Part shown: positions 25,154 to 34,144 of the stretch, piece after piece
How positions within the stretch are numbered: position 1 is the first letter of the stretch
Layout: each line of letters begins with the position of its first letter
NCBI GenBank assembly: GCA_041618535.1
Contig: JBFKFP010000002.1
Location: 1 to 54,367 of the forward strand
Reading direction: 5' to 3'
Origin: SHLJ01 sp041618535
GTDB taxonomy: Bacteria > Bacteroidota > Bacteroidia > Flavobacteriales > Flavobacteriaceae
Length of the DNA stretch: 54,367 nt
Translations under genes and position numbers: made by a program
The notes under the pieces: model-generated
Database searches by the model: none
What the model saw: only the letters and a program-made list of their open reading frames with translations
What the model was told of the DNA's origin: nothing

Positions 25154-26932
25154 ATGCCGATTAAACCCCTTATAAAGCGGTTCCTGATCTGGAGATCAAG
25201 GCATATCTCTCACAAGAACTTTGTGTTTATCCTGAGTTTGATCATTGGGTTGCTATCAGGCCTGGTATCGGTCACGATCAAGAATATTACCTATGCCATT
25301 CAATGGCTGGTAGGTTACACCAATGAATTATTCAGTAACCCCCTTTATTTTATCCTGCCATTTTTCGGATTGCTGATCGTTTATCTGATAAGCCGATACA
25401 TCTCCAAGCATCCCTTTGAGCATGCATTGCCAACAGTAATGTTCGCATTATCAAAAAAGGGAGGCCTTATAAGTAAAGACAGTATCTATTGGCCCCTGAT
25501 CACAGCTCCGATAACGGTTGGATTCGGAGGGTCAGTCGGGCTATTAGGCCCTGCAATAGCTTCAGCTGCAGCGGTAAGCTCCAATTTCAGTAAGCTGTTT
25601 CACATCGACAGGAAAACGCGATCTTTACTTATTGGCTGTGCAGCGGCAGGAGCATTGTCTTCAATATTTAAGTCGCCCGTTGCCGGAATCATTTTCGCTA
25701 TCGAAGTCTTTGGGCTTGATCTGAGTTTTGCCTCCCTGCTCCCATTGCTAATCGCCTCGGTTTCATCTGTTCTGACATCATATTTCTTTTTGGGCGATGA
25801 ACATTTATTCAACTTCATGGTGATTGAAAGTTTCAGTTTAAAAGATACCCTGTTCTACATCCTGCTCGGACTTGGAACAGGTGTCGCATCCATCTATTTT
25901 TCGAAGATATACTTCGGTGTCAATGATTTTTTCGGCCGGTTTAAATCAGCCGTGCACAAACTCATTATCGGCGGCCTGATCATCGGGATTATGATTTATT
26001 TCGTTCCACCACTTTACGGTGAAGGATTTGGATTTATCACTAACCTTTTGGACGGCAATGATATTGAAGCATTGGGAATTACTCCATTTGACGATTACAT
26101 CGGAAATATTTGGGTTGTTATTGCCTTGCTCGGAGGTATTACCATCCTGAAAGCGGTTGCGATGTCGGCCACTCTTGCTGCAGGTGGATCGGGCGGGATA
26201 ATTATCCCTACGCTTGTCATGGGGAGTGCTTTAGGTAACCTGATTGCGAAGATCATCAATAACCTCGGACTGAATTTTGCAGTTTCAGAGGCTAACTTTA
26301 CCCTTGTAGGGATGGCCGGCTTAATGGCAGGTGTGTTGCATGCCCCGTTAACCGCTATTTTTCTCATCGCTGAAATCACCGGGGGATACGAACTTTTTGT
26401 GCCGCTTATGATCACGGTCTCGATGTCATTCATCATCACAAAGAATGCCATCGATCACACCATCTACACCAAGGAATTGGCTGAACGTGGCGAACTTCTT
26501 TCACTTGATAAGGACCAAAGTGTTTTGACTCTTATGAATTTGGATTCTGTTATCGAAACCGATTTTATAAAATTACATCCCGACATGAAACTGGGAGAGA
26601 TGCTTCATAAAGGTGTCGCGCAATCTCGCCGAAACCTTTTCCCGGTAACCGACAATGAAAATCATATGCTCGGGATTGTGCTCCTGGATAACATTCGGGA
26701 TTTCATGTTCGAGCAAAGCCTGTACGACTCAACAACTGTAGAGACCTTTATGTCACTTCCCCCCGCCTATATTCACTATAATGAAGACAATATGCACCAT
26801 GTTATGCAGCTGTTCCAGGATACAGGAGCATGGAACCTTCCTGTTGTTCGAGATGGAAAATATCTCGGCTTTATTTCCAAATCCAAATTGCTGACAGCGT
26901 ACAGACAGGAATTGATTAATTTTACATCCTGA
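25154..26932 (+). CDS. ClC-family chloride channel/transporter with CBS domains, lacking the gating glutamate
   Basis: This 592-aa membrane protein has about ten helices (residues 20-430) and a C-terminal pair of CBS domains (about 460-585). ClC landmarks are the filter segment GGSVGLLGPAIASAA (126-140), KSPVAGIIFAIEVF (173-186) and GGSGGIIIPTL. Two functional positions are odd. The external gating glutamate (E148 in E. coli ClC, motif GREGP) aligns with L131 in GLLGP, and the internal proton glutamate (E203) aligns with V185 after the retained E184. In characterised ClCs such changes give uncoupled anion conductance. It overlaps the small membrane gene by 1 nt. Confidence 0.93.
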   Translation: MPIKPLIKRFLIWRSRHISHKNFVFILSLIIGLLSGLVSVTIKNITYAIQWLVGYTNELFSNPLYFILPFFGLLIVYLISRYISKHPFEHALPTVMFALSKKGGLISKDSIYWPLITAPITVGFGGSVGLLGPAIASAAAVSSNFSKLFHIDRKTRSLLIGCAAAGALSSIFKSPVAGIIFAIEVFGLDLSFASLLPLLIASVSSVLTSYFFLGDEHLFNFMVIESFSLKDTLFYILLGLGTGVASIYFSKIYFGVNDFFGRFKSAVHKLIIGGLIIGIMIYFVPPLYGEGFGFITNLLDGNDIEALGITPFDDYIGNIWVVIALLGGITILKAVAMSATLAAGGSGGIIIPTLVMGSALGNLIAKIINNLGLNFAVSEANFTLVGMAGLMAGVLHAPLTAIFLIAEITGGYELFVPLMITVSMSFIITKNAIDHTIYTKELAERGELLSLDKDQSVLTLMNLDSVIETDFIKLHPDMKLGEMLHKGVAQSRRNLFPVTDNENHMLGIVLLDNIRDFMFEQSLYDSTTVETFMSLPPAYIHYNEDNMHHVMQLFQDTGAWNLPVVRDGKYLGFISKSKLLTAYRQELINFTS

Positions 26933-27168
26933 TGAAATGGTTGATTTTAATATTGTTCCTTGCCGCGTCCGGGAGTATAGCTGCCGGTTTCCTTTATGAA
27001 GGCCCCTATTCTCAGAAGCTCATAGGGTTTGGGGTGATCGGTCTTTTCGTTGTTGTATTTCCGTTGTTCTCATATTATCGCTGGAAAGACCGCTCGGTGA
27101 AAGATTACATGCTTACCAAGGAAAATCTCGAAAAAATGCGAGACTTCAGGGACAATAAAAAGGGCTAA
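26932..27168 (+). CDS. Small two-helix membrane protein
   Basis: This 78-aa protein has two hydrophobic helices (about residues 2-22 and 28-50) and a basic, soluble tail (KDRSVKDYMLTKENLEKMRDF). It starts on the last base of the ClC stop codon (TGATG), so it is coupled to that gene. It converges on tadA with a 4-nt overlap. I do not recognise a family; a ClC-associated small subunit is possible only by position. Confidence 0.75.
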   Translation: MKWLILILFLAASGSIAAGFLYEGPYSQKLIGFGVIGLFVVVFPLFSYYRWKDRSVKDYMLTKENLEKMRDFRDNKKG

Positions 27169-27614
27169 TTCAGATTGCGTTTCTGAATGAAGAACGCCTT
27201 CATCAAATCAGCTGCCTCCTCTGCGAGAACGCCGCCTCTCATTTCGGTTTTAGGATGCAATTTCGTTTTCATATTTATACAACCCCGTTCTTCATCCCTG
27301 GCTCCGTATACGATTTTGGATATTTGACTCCAGTATAAAGCCCCAGCACACATCTGGCAAGGTTCCACCGTAACATAGAGGGTACAATCACGAAGATATT
27401 TTCCGCCGATAAAATTAGCGGCCGACGTGATAGCCTGCATTTCAGCATGTGCTGTTACATCGTTAAGGGTTTCAGTAAGGTTATGGGCACGCGCAATGAC
27501 GCGATTATCTATCACGATGACCGCACCGATAGGCACTTCATTCTTGTCGAATGCCATTCTGGCCTCCTGAAGTGCTTTCTTCATATAAAAGATGTCGTCA
27601 TCCGGCTTATCCAT
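27165..27614 (-). CDS. tadA: tRNA-specific adenosine deaminase (nucleoside deaminase family)
   Basis: This 149-aa zinc deaminase most likely converts A34 to inosine in tRNA-Arg. The active-site motif HAEMQAI supplies the zinc histidine and catalytic glutamate, and PCQMCAGAL supplies the two zinc cysteines. The N-terminus (MKKALQEARMAFDKNEVPIG) and length are those of TadA. Some relatives act on guanine or cytosine, so substrate is inferred. Its promoter lies back to back with that of dxs in a 41-bp gap. Confidence 0.88.
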   Translation of the reverse strand: MDKPDDDIFYMKKALQEARMAFDKNEVPIGAVIVIDNRVIARAHNLTETLNDVTAHAEMQAITSAANFIGGKYLRDCTLYVTVEPCQMCAGALYWSQISKIVYGARDEERGCINMKTKLHPKTEMRGGVLAEEAADLMKAFFIQKRNLN

Positions 27615-27619
27615 GAGGT

Positions 27620-27627
27620 CAAAAATA
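27620..27627 (-). promoter_or_regulatory. Predicted -7 element of tadA
   Basis: The complement reads TATTTTTG, an exact TAnnTTTG match ending 5 nt before the tadA ATG at 27614. A leaderless mRNA is implied. Confidence 0.5.
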
Positions 27628-27640
27628 CAATAACAACTCG

Positions 27641-27648
27641 TACATTTG
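27641..27648 (+). promoter_or_regulatory. Predicted -7 element of dxs
   Basis: TACATTTG matches TAnnTTTG exactly and ends 7 nt before the dxs ATG at 27656. It is separated by 13 nt from the opposing tadA element. Confidence 0.5.
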
Positions 27649-27655
27649 TAGGCTG

Positions 27656-29422
27656 ATGCCGAATTTGTTATCCCACATAGAATCCCCTCATGATCTGCGA
27701 TTGTTAAAAAAAGAGCAGCTTAAGACCCTAGCCGATGAACTTCGGGAAAGGATCATACATGAGGTGGCAGCCAAGGAAGGACATCTTGGAGCAAGCCTTG
27801 GCGTTGTTGAACTGACCATTGTGCTGCACTATCTTTTTAATACCCCCGAAGATCTTTTGATCTGGGATGTGGGACATCAGGCATACGGACACAAGATATT
27901 GACAGGGCGTAAGGAGATCTTTCATTCCAACAGGCAGTTTGGAGGCATCAGTGGCTTCCCGAAACGAGATGAAAGCGAGTATGATCCCTTTGGTGCCGGG
28001 CATTCTTCAACTTCTATATCGGCCGCGCTGGGTATGGCAATCGCCTCCAAACTCAAGGGAGACGACAACAGGCATCATATAGCAGTTATAGGGGATGCCT
28101 CCATAGCAAGCGGAATGGCCTTTGAAGCTTTAAACCATGCCGGAGTGACCAATGCGAATCTTTTGATCATTTTAAACGACAATGCCATTGGAATAGACCC
28201 GAGTGTGGGAGCACTAAAACAGTATTTAACCCAGGTAAAGGCAGGTTCCGAATATGATACCAATGTTTTTGAAGCTTTGAATTTTAAATATAGCGGACCA
28301 ATTGACGGACATGATATAGATGAATTGATATATCAGCTTGAATTGCTGAAATCTGTCAAGGGGCCAAAGATTTTGCATGCAGTAACTAAAAAGGGCAAGG
28401 GCTTAAAACCTGCAGAGCAGGATCAGGTGCGGTATCATGCGCCCGGGAAATTCGACCCGAAAACAGGTAAGCTTATTTCCGGTGAAACTTTATCCCTTCC
28501 GCCAAAATTCCAGGACGTTTTTGGCCTTACACTTCTTGAACTTGCAAGACAAAATGACAAGATAGTTGGTATAACGCCTGCTATGCCAACAGGGAGTTCT
28601 TTGAAATTTATGATGGAAGAATTTCCTGAACGCGCATTTGATGTGGGGATCGCTGAACAACATGCAGTTACCCTTGCCGCAGGAATGGCAACCCAGGGAC
28701 TTATCCCCTTCTGCAACATTTACTCAACTTTTCTGCAAAGAGCCTACGACCAGATCATTCATGACGTGGCCATTCAGAAAATTCCCGTGGTTTTCTGTTT
28801 AGACCGCGCTGGTTTGGTTGGTCAGGACGGAGCCACTCATCATGGAGCTTTTGACCTTGCCTTTCTGAGATGTATACCAAATATATCAATTGCCGCACCT
28901 CGTGATGAAATCACCCTGAGGAATTTGATGTATACAGCGCAACTCGGATTGGACGGCCCGCTCGCTATCCGATATCCCAGGGGTCGGGGTAAGAATACCA
29001 GCTGGCAACGAACTATGAAACCTGTAGAAATAGGAAAGGGGCAATGCCTTAAAAATGGTTCTGAATTGGCTGTAATCGGGCTGGGGCCAATTTTAGTTGA
29101 ACTTCTGGAAATTCTGAATAAAAGGGATATCAAGGGGAAAGTTGCGGTCTATGATCTCCTTTTCCTGAAGCCACTTGATGAAAATCTGTTATCTGATATT
29201 TTTTCCAAATTCCAGACAATTGTGACAATTGAGGACGGAGTGATAAAAGGTGGTTTTGGCGGGGCCGTCTGCGAGTTTGCAGCGGCAAATGAATTCAGTG
29301 GAATCATCAGGACCTTCGGCTTGCCGGATACGTTCATTGATCACGGCTCAATCTCTGAACTCAGGGATTCATTAGGTCTGGACCCTAACTCAATTACAGA
29401 TAAGGTTCTTGACTTACTTTGA
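27656..29422 (+). CDS. dxs: 1-deoxy-D-xylulose-5-phosphate synthase
   Basis: This 588-aa thiamine-diphosphate enzyme joins pyruvate and glyceraldehyde 3-phosphate, the first step of the MEP isoprenoid pathway. HLGASLGVVELTIVLHYLF, WDVGHQAYGHKIL and GGISGFPKRDES are DXS hallmarks. The diphosphate site is GDASIASGMAFEALNHAG, where the usual second Gly of the GDG motif is Ala, followed by NDNAIGI. The central transketolase motif has DVGIAEQHAVTLAAGMA, and the C-terminal domain has DGVIKGGFGGAV. It supplies precursors for enzymes such as the polyprenyl synthase at 12590. The end overlaps the convergent small gene by 9 nt. Confidence 0.94.
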   Translation: MPNLLSHIESPHDLRLLKKEQLKTLADELRERIIHEVAAKEGHLGASLGVVELTIVLHYLFNTPEDLLIWDVGHQAYGHKILTGRKEIFHSNRQFGGISGFPKRDESEYDPFGAGHSSTSISAALGMAIASKLKGDDNRHHIAVIGDASIASGMAFEALNHAGVTNANLLIILNDNAIGIDPSVGALKQYLTQVKAGSEYDTNVFEALNFKYSGPIDGHDIDELIYQLELLKSVKGPKILHAVTKKGKGLKPAEQDQVRYHAPGKFDPKTGKLISGETLSLPPKFQDVFGLTLLELARQNDKIVGITPAMPTGSSLKFMMEEFPERAFDVGIAEQHAVTLAAGMATQGLIPFCNIYSTFLQRAYDQIIHDVAIQKIPVVFCLDRAGLVGQDGATHHGAFDLAFLRCIPNISIAAPRDEITLRNLMYTAQLGLDGPLAIRYPRGRGKNTSWQRTMKPVEIGKGQCLKNGSELAVIGLGPILVELLEILNKRDIKGKVAVYDLLFLKPLDENLLSDIFSKFQTIVTIEDGVIKGGFGGAVCEFAAANEFSGIIRTFGLPDTFIDHGSISELRDSLGLDPNSITDKVLDLL

Positions 29423-29578
29423 ACGGCTAATTTTATTTTCCTGATTGTTAAGACTCACATTTTCGGTCTCTGTAGCTGATGTTTCTGCTTCTGGATAATA
29501 CTCTGCATAAACAAACAGAAGAGATAGGGTAATAACGAAAATAATAAGTGCAAAATTCAGGTTTTTGTTCTTCAACAT
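29414..29578 (-). CDS. Micro-membrane protein, 54 aa, unknown function
   Basis: This short open frame starts at ATG 29578 (MLKNKNLNFALIIFVITLSL) and ends with TAA at 29414-29416. It has one predicted helix at residues 8-24 with a positive N-terminus, then an acidic, Ser/Thr-rich tail (EYYPEAETSATETENVSLNN) that probably faces the periplasm. It lies 45 bp downstream of a second gene of the same design and overlaps the dxs end by 9 nt. No family is recognised. Confidence 0.6.
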   Translation of the reverse strand: MLKNKNLNFALIIFVITLSLLFVYAEYYPEAETSATETENVSLNNQENKISRSK

Positions 29579-29623
29579 CTGATAAAGGGCTTAAGATTAA
29601 ACAGTAGTGACAACCTGGAATGT

Positions 29624-29752
29624 TTATTCATCCACTACTGAATATTGTTTTTCCACCTGAGGGTTGTTGCCCTTAGACATATCGTTCATGACCAAAAGTA
29701 CAACAAAAGTAAAGAAGAATACCACAATCGCTGCCAGTAGGTTCTTTTTCAT
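29624..29752 (-). CDS. Micro-membrane protein, 42 aa, unknown function
   Basis: ATG 29752 opens MKKNLLAAIVVFFFTFVVLL. One membrane helix (residues 5-21) is followed by a polar tail (NDMSKGNNPQVEKQYSVVDE) and TAA at 29624. A well-formed promoter (TATATTTG with TTG 21 nt upstream) lies just before it. This supports a real gene, although the reading frame is short. Together with the 54-aa gene it may form a two-gene unit. Confidence 0.65.
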   Translation of the reverse strand: MKKNLLAAIVVFFFTFVVLLVMNDMSKGNNPQVEKQYSVVDE

Positions 29753-29780
29753 CGTTATAGGTTTTAGGTTAATTTGGAAT

Positions 29781-29812
29781 CAAATATAGAAATATTTATC
29801 GATTAAACGCAA
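29781..29812 (-). promoter_or_regulatory. Predicted promoter of the tandem micro-protein genes
   Basis: On the minus strand, TTG (complement of 29810-29812) is followed after 21 nt by TATATTTG (complement of 29781-29788), matching the Bacteroidetes -33/-7 arrangement. The leader to the ATG at 29752 would be about 22-25 nt. Confidence 0.6.
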
Positions 29813-29830
29813 TATTTTACGATGAAATTT

Positions 29831-29864
29831 AAAAAAGTAGGGGAAATATTACGATTTCCCCTAC
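29831..29864 (-). terminator. Intrinsic terminator of the secreted Asp-box gene
   Basis: GTAGGGGAAAT (29837-29847) pairs over 11 bp with ATTTCCCCTAC (29854-29864) around a 6-nt loop. On the minus strand it is followed by TTTTTT, 25 bp after the stop codon of the gene at 29889. Confidence 0.9.
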
Positions 29865-29888
29865 AGTAATTGTATGAATTTTATAAGC

Positions 29889-32723
29889 TTACCGGATGAT
29901 TATCCGCTTGGTTACTGTCGAGATATCAGATTCAATTTTAGCGATATACAGACCGTCCTGCAGTGATAAATCAAAGGCTTTTCGGGGTCCATTCATATCA
30001 AAGGATGTATCATATACCATTTTTCCTGTCAGGTCAAATAATTTAAAACTGATCTCCCCGAGGGCTCTTTTGGAGAAAATCTCAAATCTACCATCGGATA
30101 CCGTGGGTATAATGGAAACAGATGCCTCATCAAAAATCTGATCATCAATACTCAATGGGCTGGAGGTAAACTGGCTTGTAAACATTCCACGGCCGAATGT
30201 ACTTGCAAGGATTACATTATCGGAAGTTCGAACATCAAGGTCTACAACTCGCACTTCTCTCATTCCGTTATTCGCCTGTTGCCAGGTTGGACTTGCCGCC
30301 TGGATATTGCCCGTATACCATACCCCAAGATCCGTTCCTATGATCACTTCTGCCGGGATCAATGGATTTTGAAGGATACATCGCACCGGGATGTCGGGCA
30401 GATCACCTTCTTTGCCAACCCAGGTCGTTCCTCCATTATTCGTATACCAAACGCTGGTCACACCATAATTATGCATGGTAACAAAAATTTCAGACTCACT
30501 TTGGCCAAATTCGATGTCTGAGACACTTCCTACGAACCCTGCTCCGGATATATCTGTAAAGGTCGGACTTACGCCCGTATCTGCTGAATCAACCCTGAGC
30601 AGTTTTGAATTTCGCGTACCGATAAACAATTTTGTTGAAGTTGTAGTATAGGGTGAAACTGCAAAAGCCGATGGCCTGTCATTTAAGGCTGCATTATTTA
30701 TAAATGTTTGAGTTTGCGCAGGCGCTCCAGGTATGAACTCCGTTACACGCTCAATTCGATTTTGAGAGGAATTAGATGCATTAGAATACAGAATATTAAG
30801 GTTCTTATCCAATACGGCCTGGTTGATGAAATCACCGTTAGGATTGTTATTCGGACCTACGGTTGTAAAGGTAAATCCAGTGGTTAAGGTTGGATAATTC
30901 ACATAGCGGTGATCATTATAGACATAAGACTGGATCATATATAATCCCGAGTCATCGAATTCAGTAAATCCACCATCCCCGCTGAAAAGATCGGTAAAGG
31001 TGTTCGCTCCTGCAGCGGCATCTATTATAAGAGGTGTTCCATTATCCTGGGTTCCCCCGGCCAGATCATCGCCGTCGCCTCCATCAACAGGATCAATTGC
31101 CCCGTAATAGAATTGTATGGTATTGTAATCCTGGTTGCGTTGATTGATGTTTGTTGTGCTTGATGGAGCGAGGGTAATATCATCGGAATAGGATATTCCT
31201 CCATCATGACCAAAGGCATACTTGTTGGAATTACCTGTTCCCGGCCTTTGAACAATAGCATGCTGATCAGGATGAACCAACGAGAAGTTTCCGGTTTGAG
31301 TACTAAACCATTTCGATATCTGTGGCCATGTGGCACCATTATCGGTTGAGCGGAACAAATTAATTCCTCCTACAATCAGGTTACCGCTGGCATCTGCCTC
31401 TATCTCCAGATCGTAAAAAGCCTGATTCCGTGTAAAATCTGTTGATGGAATACCGGGATCTGTATCATTGGGTTCTGTAGTAATCGGTGTAATAGTGGAA
31501 AAAGCGTTGGTGGTCGTATAAATGTCAACTTCCCCGTTTGCCGCTGATCGTATCAAAGCCCAGAAAGTGTTCGCATTGGTTTGAGAGGGTTCAATTTCTG
31601 TTCGAAGAGCATTGGAGATGGTGTTGACCAATGTGAAATTGGTTCCGTCTGTAGATTGTAAAATCTTACCGCCATTGGCGCCCCACAGGTTCCTGGTAGT
31701 TGCCAGCCAGATATTGTTATTTATGTCCAGCTCAAGATCGTTAGGATTGATTGGCTGGGTACCATTACTGGTTGATTCTAAGAGATCGGGATCTGTCAAT
31801 TTGGCCCAAGTCGTGCCATTATTGGTCGATTTATAAATTCCCTGTTCCTGAAGGCCCAGGAAATTTGTTGGATTGGACGAACCTGAAAGTGACGATCCTG
31901 CAACTGCCGCATATAATTCTGTTGTCGACCCGATATCCCTGGCAAGAAGATCATTGATCTGGAAAACCCCATTGATCAGCTGTCCCCCGGAGCCATCGTC
32001 TGAATAACCCCCGAATATGTTGGTCCAGTTAACACCGCCGTCTGTCGATTTCCAGATACCATTCCCCTGCACTACTGCTCCACCATATGACTCTCCGGTG
32101 CCGATATAAAAGGTATTGGTGTTGTTTGGATCATAAATGATTTCGGTTATGGCGGCATTGTTCGGGAATCCGGTTACCAGGCTCCATGTTGAGCTACTGC
32201 TTGTAATATCATTATTAACCCATAGTCCGCCAGCCACGTTCCCTGCAAAAACCCGGTTATAATCGATTCCGTCACCATTGCCTGCACCAACATCATTCGG
32301 ATCGAACATTATCGCCCTGGTTCGTCCCTGGCTGTCGCTCGTGAAACTGGTGCTTACGAGATCGGGGCCTCTCTCGATCCAGGGATTGCTGGCGTCACCC
32401 CCTACTCCTTTATTGGATGCCCAATCCTTTCTCAGCTTCATTTGGACATCTAACAATCGCTCAGGCATTGGCCTGCCGGTACTGGGGTCCAAAGAAAGCT
32501 CCCAAATCTGCTCGAAATAAGCATTTGGCGGCAATCCCATTTCCCGGCGTTGTGTCTTTGACAGATTCCTGTTATTCTTAAACGGGCTGTTTTTCAGGGC
32601 TTCTTCATGCTTTTCTTTCAAAGCCTTCACATCAGAAAATTCATCGCTTTTGTCATTTTGGATAACCAATGCAACGACTGCAATGAACAAGGTTAACGAT
32701 AGAACGATGTACTTTTTGTTCAT
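29889..32723 (-). CDS. Secreted Asp-box (BNR/sortilin-like) beta-propeller protein with type IX secretion sorting domain
   Basis: This 944-aa protein has an N-terminal signal or anchor helix (MNKKYIVLSLTLFIAVVALV). Asp-box repeats of the form S-x-D-x-G-x-x-W recur: STDGGVNW, STNNGTTW, STDNGATW and TNNGGTTW, as in sialidase/sortilin-type propellers. The C-terminal ~80 residues (VSIIPTVSDGRFEI...GKMVYDT...GLYIAKIES...TVTKRIIIR) form a type A sorting domain for the type IX system, so the protein is exported to the surface or medium. No catalytic residues of a known glycosidase were identified; a cell-surface binding or hydrolytic role is open. It has its own terminator. Confidence 0.88.
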   Translation of the reverse strand: MNKKYIVLSLTLFIAVVALVIQNDKSDEFSDVKALKEKHEEALKNSPFKNNRNLSKTQRREMGLPPNAYFEQIWELSLDPSTGRPMPERLLDVQMKLRKDWASNKGVGGDASNPWIERGPDLVSTSFTSDSQGRTRAIMFDPNDVGAGNGDGIDYNRVFAGNVAGGLWVNNDITSSSSTWSLVTGFPNNAAITEIIYDPNNTNTFYIGTGESYGGAVVQGNGIWKSTDGGVNWTNIFGGYSDDGSGGQLINGVFQINDLLARDIGSTTELYAAVAGSSLSGSSNPTNFLGLQEQGIYKSTNNGTTWAKLTDPDLLESTSNGTQPINPNDLELDINNNIWLATTRNLWGANGGKILQSTDGTNFTLVNTISNALRTEIEPSQTNANTFWALIRSAANGEVDIYTTTNAFSTITPITTEPNDTDPGIPSTDFTRNQAFYDLEIEADASGNLIVGGINLFRSTDNGATWPQISKWFSTQTGNFSLVHPDQHAIVQRPGTGNSNKYAFGHDGGISYSDDITLAPSSTTNINQRNQDYNTIQFYYGAIDPVDGGDGDDLAGGTQDNGTPLIIDAAAGANTFTDLFSGDGGFTEFDDSGLYMIQSYVYNDHRYVNYPTLTTGFTFTTVGPNNNPNGDFINQAVLDKNLNILYSNASNSSQNRIERVTEFIPGAPAQTQTFINNAALNDRPSAFAVSPYTTTSTKLFIGTRNSKLLRVDSADTGVSPTFTDISGAGFVGSVSDIEFGQSESEIFVTMHNYGVTSVWYTNNGGTTWVGKEGDLPDIPVRCILQNPLIPAEVIIGTDLGVWYTGNIQAASPTWQQANNGMREVRVVDLDVRTSDNVILASTFGRGMFTSQFTSSPLSIDDQIFDEASVSIIPTVSDGRFEIFSKRALGEISFKLFDLTGKMVYDTSFDMNGPRKAFDLSLQDGLYIAKIESDISTVTKRIIIR

Positions 32724-32791
32724 AGTTGTTTTTTTTTGTCTTAGGAAGTGTAATATGAAAGTAAAAATAAGGAATAATTCTAATCAGAAAA

Positions 32792-34144
32792 TTATTCAAA
32801 TCGGATTCCCTCTAATTTTCTGAAAATAAGAACTGCTCTCCTGTCAGAAAGTGAAGCAATATGCGCACAAGTGTTGAGAAGGTCTTCGTACAGATCATCT
32901 CCATTTATAGAAACGGTCTCCGGAAGCGATCTCATGATCAGTTTGTCGTAATTGGAAAGTTTATTATCAAAGGCATGGTCCACTGCCGTTGTATAGGCTG
33001 AAAGCAGCCTCGTAATCACCCTGTAACCTGAAATCTCTTTTTCAGTCACCTCCTTTGATCGGTATATGTTCTCGATGCTGAGCTTGATAATATCGTTGAT
33101 CTGAGCTTCATACTGACATTTATCCAACAAGGCATGATCGAATTCTCCATTCAAAATGGATTCCTCATTCTTCATAAACACCTCGACCGTTTCAGAGATC
33201 AGGGCATTGACAGACAGCGCCCTCAGGTAGCTCAGCCTGTCCTGAGTTGAGCTCAGTTTGTGGTATTTCTCCCTGTTAATCGATTTGCCTACAAGCTTGA
33301 TCAAATATTCAAGAGCGAATTCCTCCTGGATCAGTCCGTGATTAATCCCATCCTCAAAATCGATGATAGTATAACAAATATCATCTGCCGCCTCTACAAG
33401 GAAAGTGAGCGGGTGCCTTGCGTATCGGTTCTGGGATGAGGGTTGCCTCTTTATTAGGCCAAGCTCTATTGCTACTTCATTGAAAAATTCGATCTCCGAT
33501 TGAAAAATACCGTACTTCTTATCGGAAATGGAACTGGTCGGTTTGTGTGGCAGCGATTCTTTGGGATACTTTACAAAAGTACCAAGGGTTGCATAGCTCA
33601 ATCTCAGACCTCCCTCTCTTCCATTCCGGCTTTGATTAAGGATGCGGAAACCATTTGCGTTGCCCTCGAAACGACAGAGATCAGCAAATTGCTTATCTGT
33701 GAGCCTGGCTTTAAACCTTGAGCCTTCACCATTCGAAAAGAACTCACCAATGGCTTTTTCACCTGAATGGCCAAAAGGAGGGTTCCCGATATCATGGGCT
33801 AAACAGGCAGCCGCCACTATAGCACCAAAATCATTAGCCTGATAACCATGAATTTCCTTTAAATGGGGATGACGTTCAAGGATGCGTTTGCCAACCTGCC
33901 TGCCTAAAGAGCGTCCTACCACGCTAACCTCGAGACTATGGGTAAGTCTTGTGTGAATAAAATCAGTATCAGAAAGTGGAATAACCTGGGTTTTATCCTG
34001 AAGGCTCCTGAATTCTGAAGAAAAAATTATCCGGTCATAATCTACCTCGAAGCCAAGACGTGTTTCGTCTTGTTCAGTTCTCAGCCTTTTAGTAGTGTCT
34101 CCAAGCCGTTTTAGCGAGAGTAAGTTTTCCCAAATCATATTCAT
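32792..34144 (-). CDS. Deoxyguanosinetriphosphate triphosphohydrolase-like HD protein
   Basis: This HD-superfamily dNTP triphosphohydrolase (about 450 aa with the ATG at 34144) probably hydrolyses dNTPs to nucleosides and triphosphate. Alternative starts exist at 34174 and 34138; the family beginning LLSLKRLGDTTKR favours the shorter forms. The metal site is visible as HTRLTHSLEVS (H69) and AACLAHDIGNPPFGHSGE (H117, D118, with H126 following). The family helix FRSLQDKTQVIPL is also present. Dgt-type enzymes limit dNTP pools, which ribonucleotide reductase fills; nrdAB lies 6 kb away but on a separate unit. Confidence 0.9.
   Translation of the reverse strand: MNMIWENLLSLKRLGDTTKRLRTEQDETRLGFEVDYDRIIFSSEFRSLQDKTQVIPLSDTDFIHTRLTHSLEVSVVGRSLGRQVGKRILERHPHLKEIHGYQANDFGAIVAAACLAHDIGNPPFGHSGEKAIGEFFSNGEGSRFKARLTDKQFADLCRFEGNANGFRILNQSRNGREGGLRLSYATLGTFVKYPKESLPHKPTSSISDKKYGIFQSEIEFFNEVAIELGLIKRQPSSQNRYARHPLTFLVEAADDICYTIIDFEDGINHGLIQEEFALEYLIKLVGKSINREKYHKLSSTQDRLSYLRALSVNALISETVEVFMKNEESILNGEFDHALLDKCQYEAQINDIIKLSIENIYRSKEVTEKEISGYRVITRLLSAYTTAVDHAFDNKLSNYDKLIMRSLPETVSINGDDLYEDLLNTCAHIASLSDRRAVLIFRKLEGIRFE

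Noticed and set aside
28099..28110. Ala replacing Gly in the dxs GDG thiamine motif, considered as a broken enzyme
   Set aside because: The rest of the thiamine site and all DXS hallmarks are intact, and the change is conservative; loss of function is not supported.
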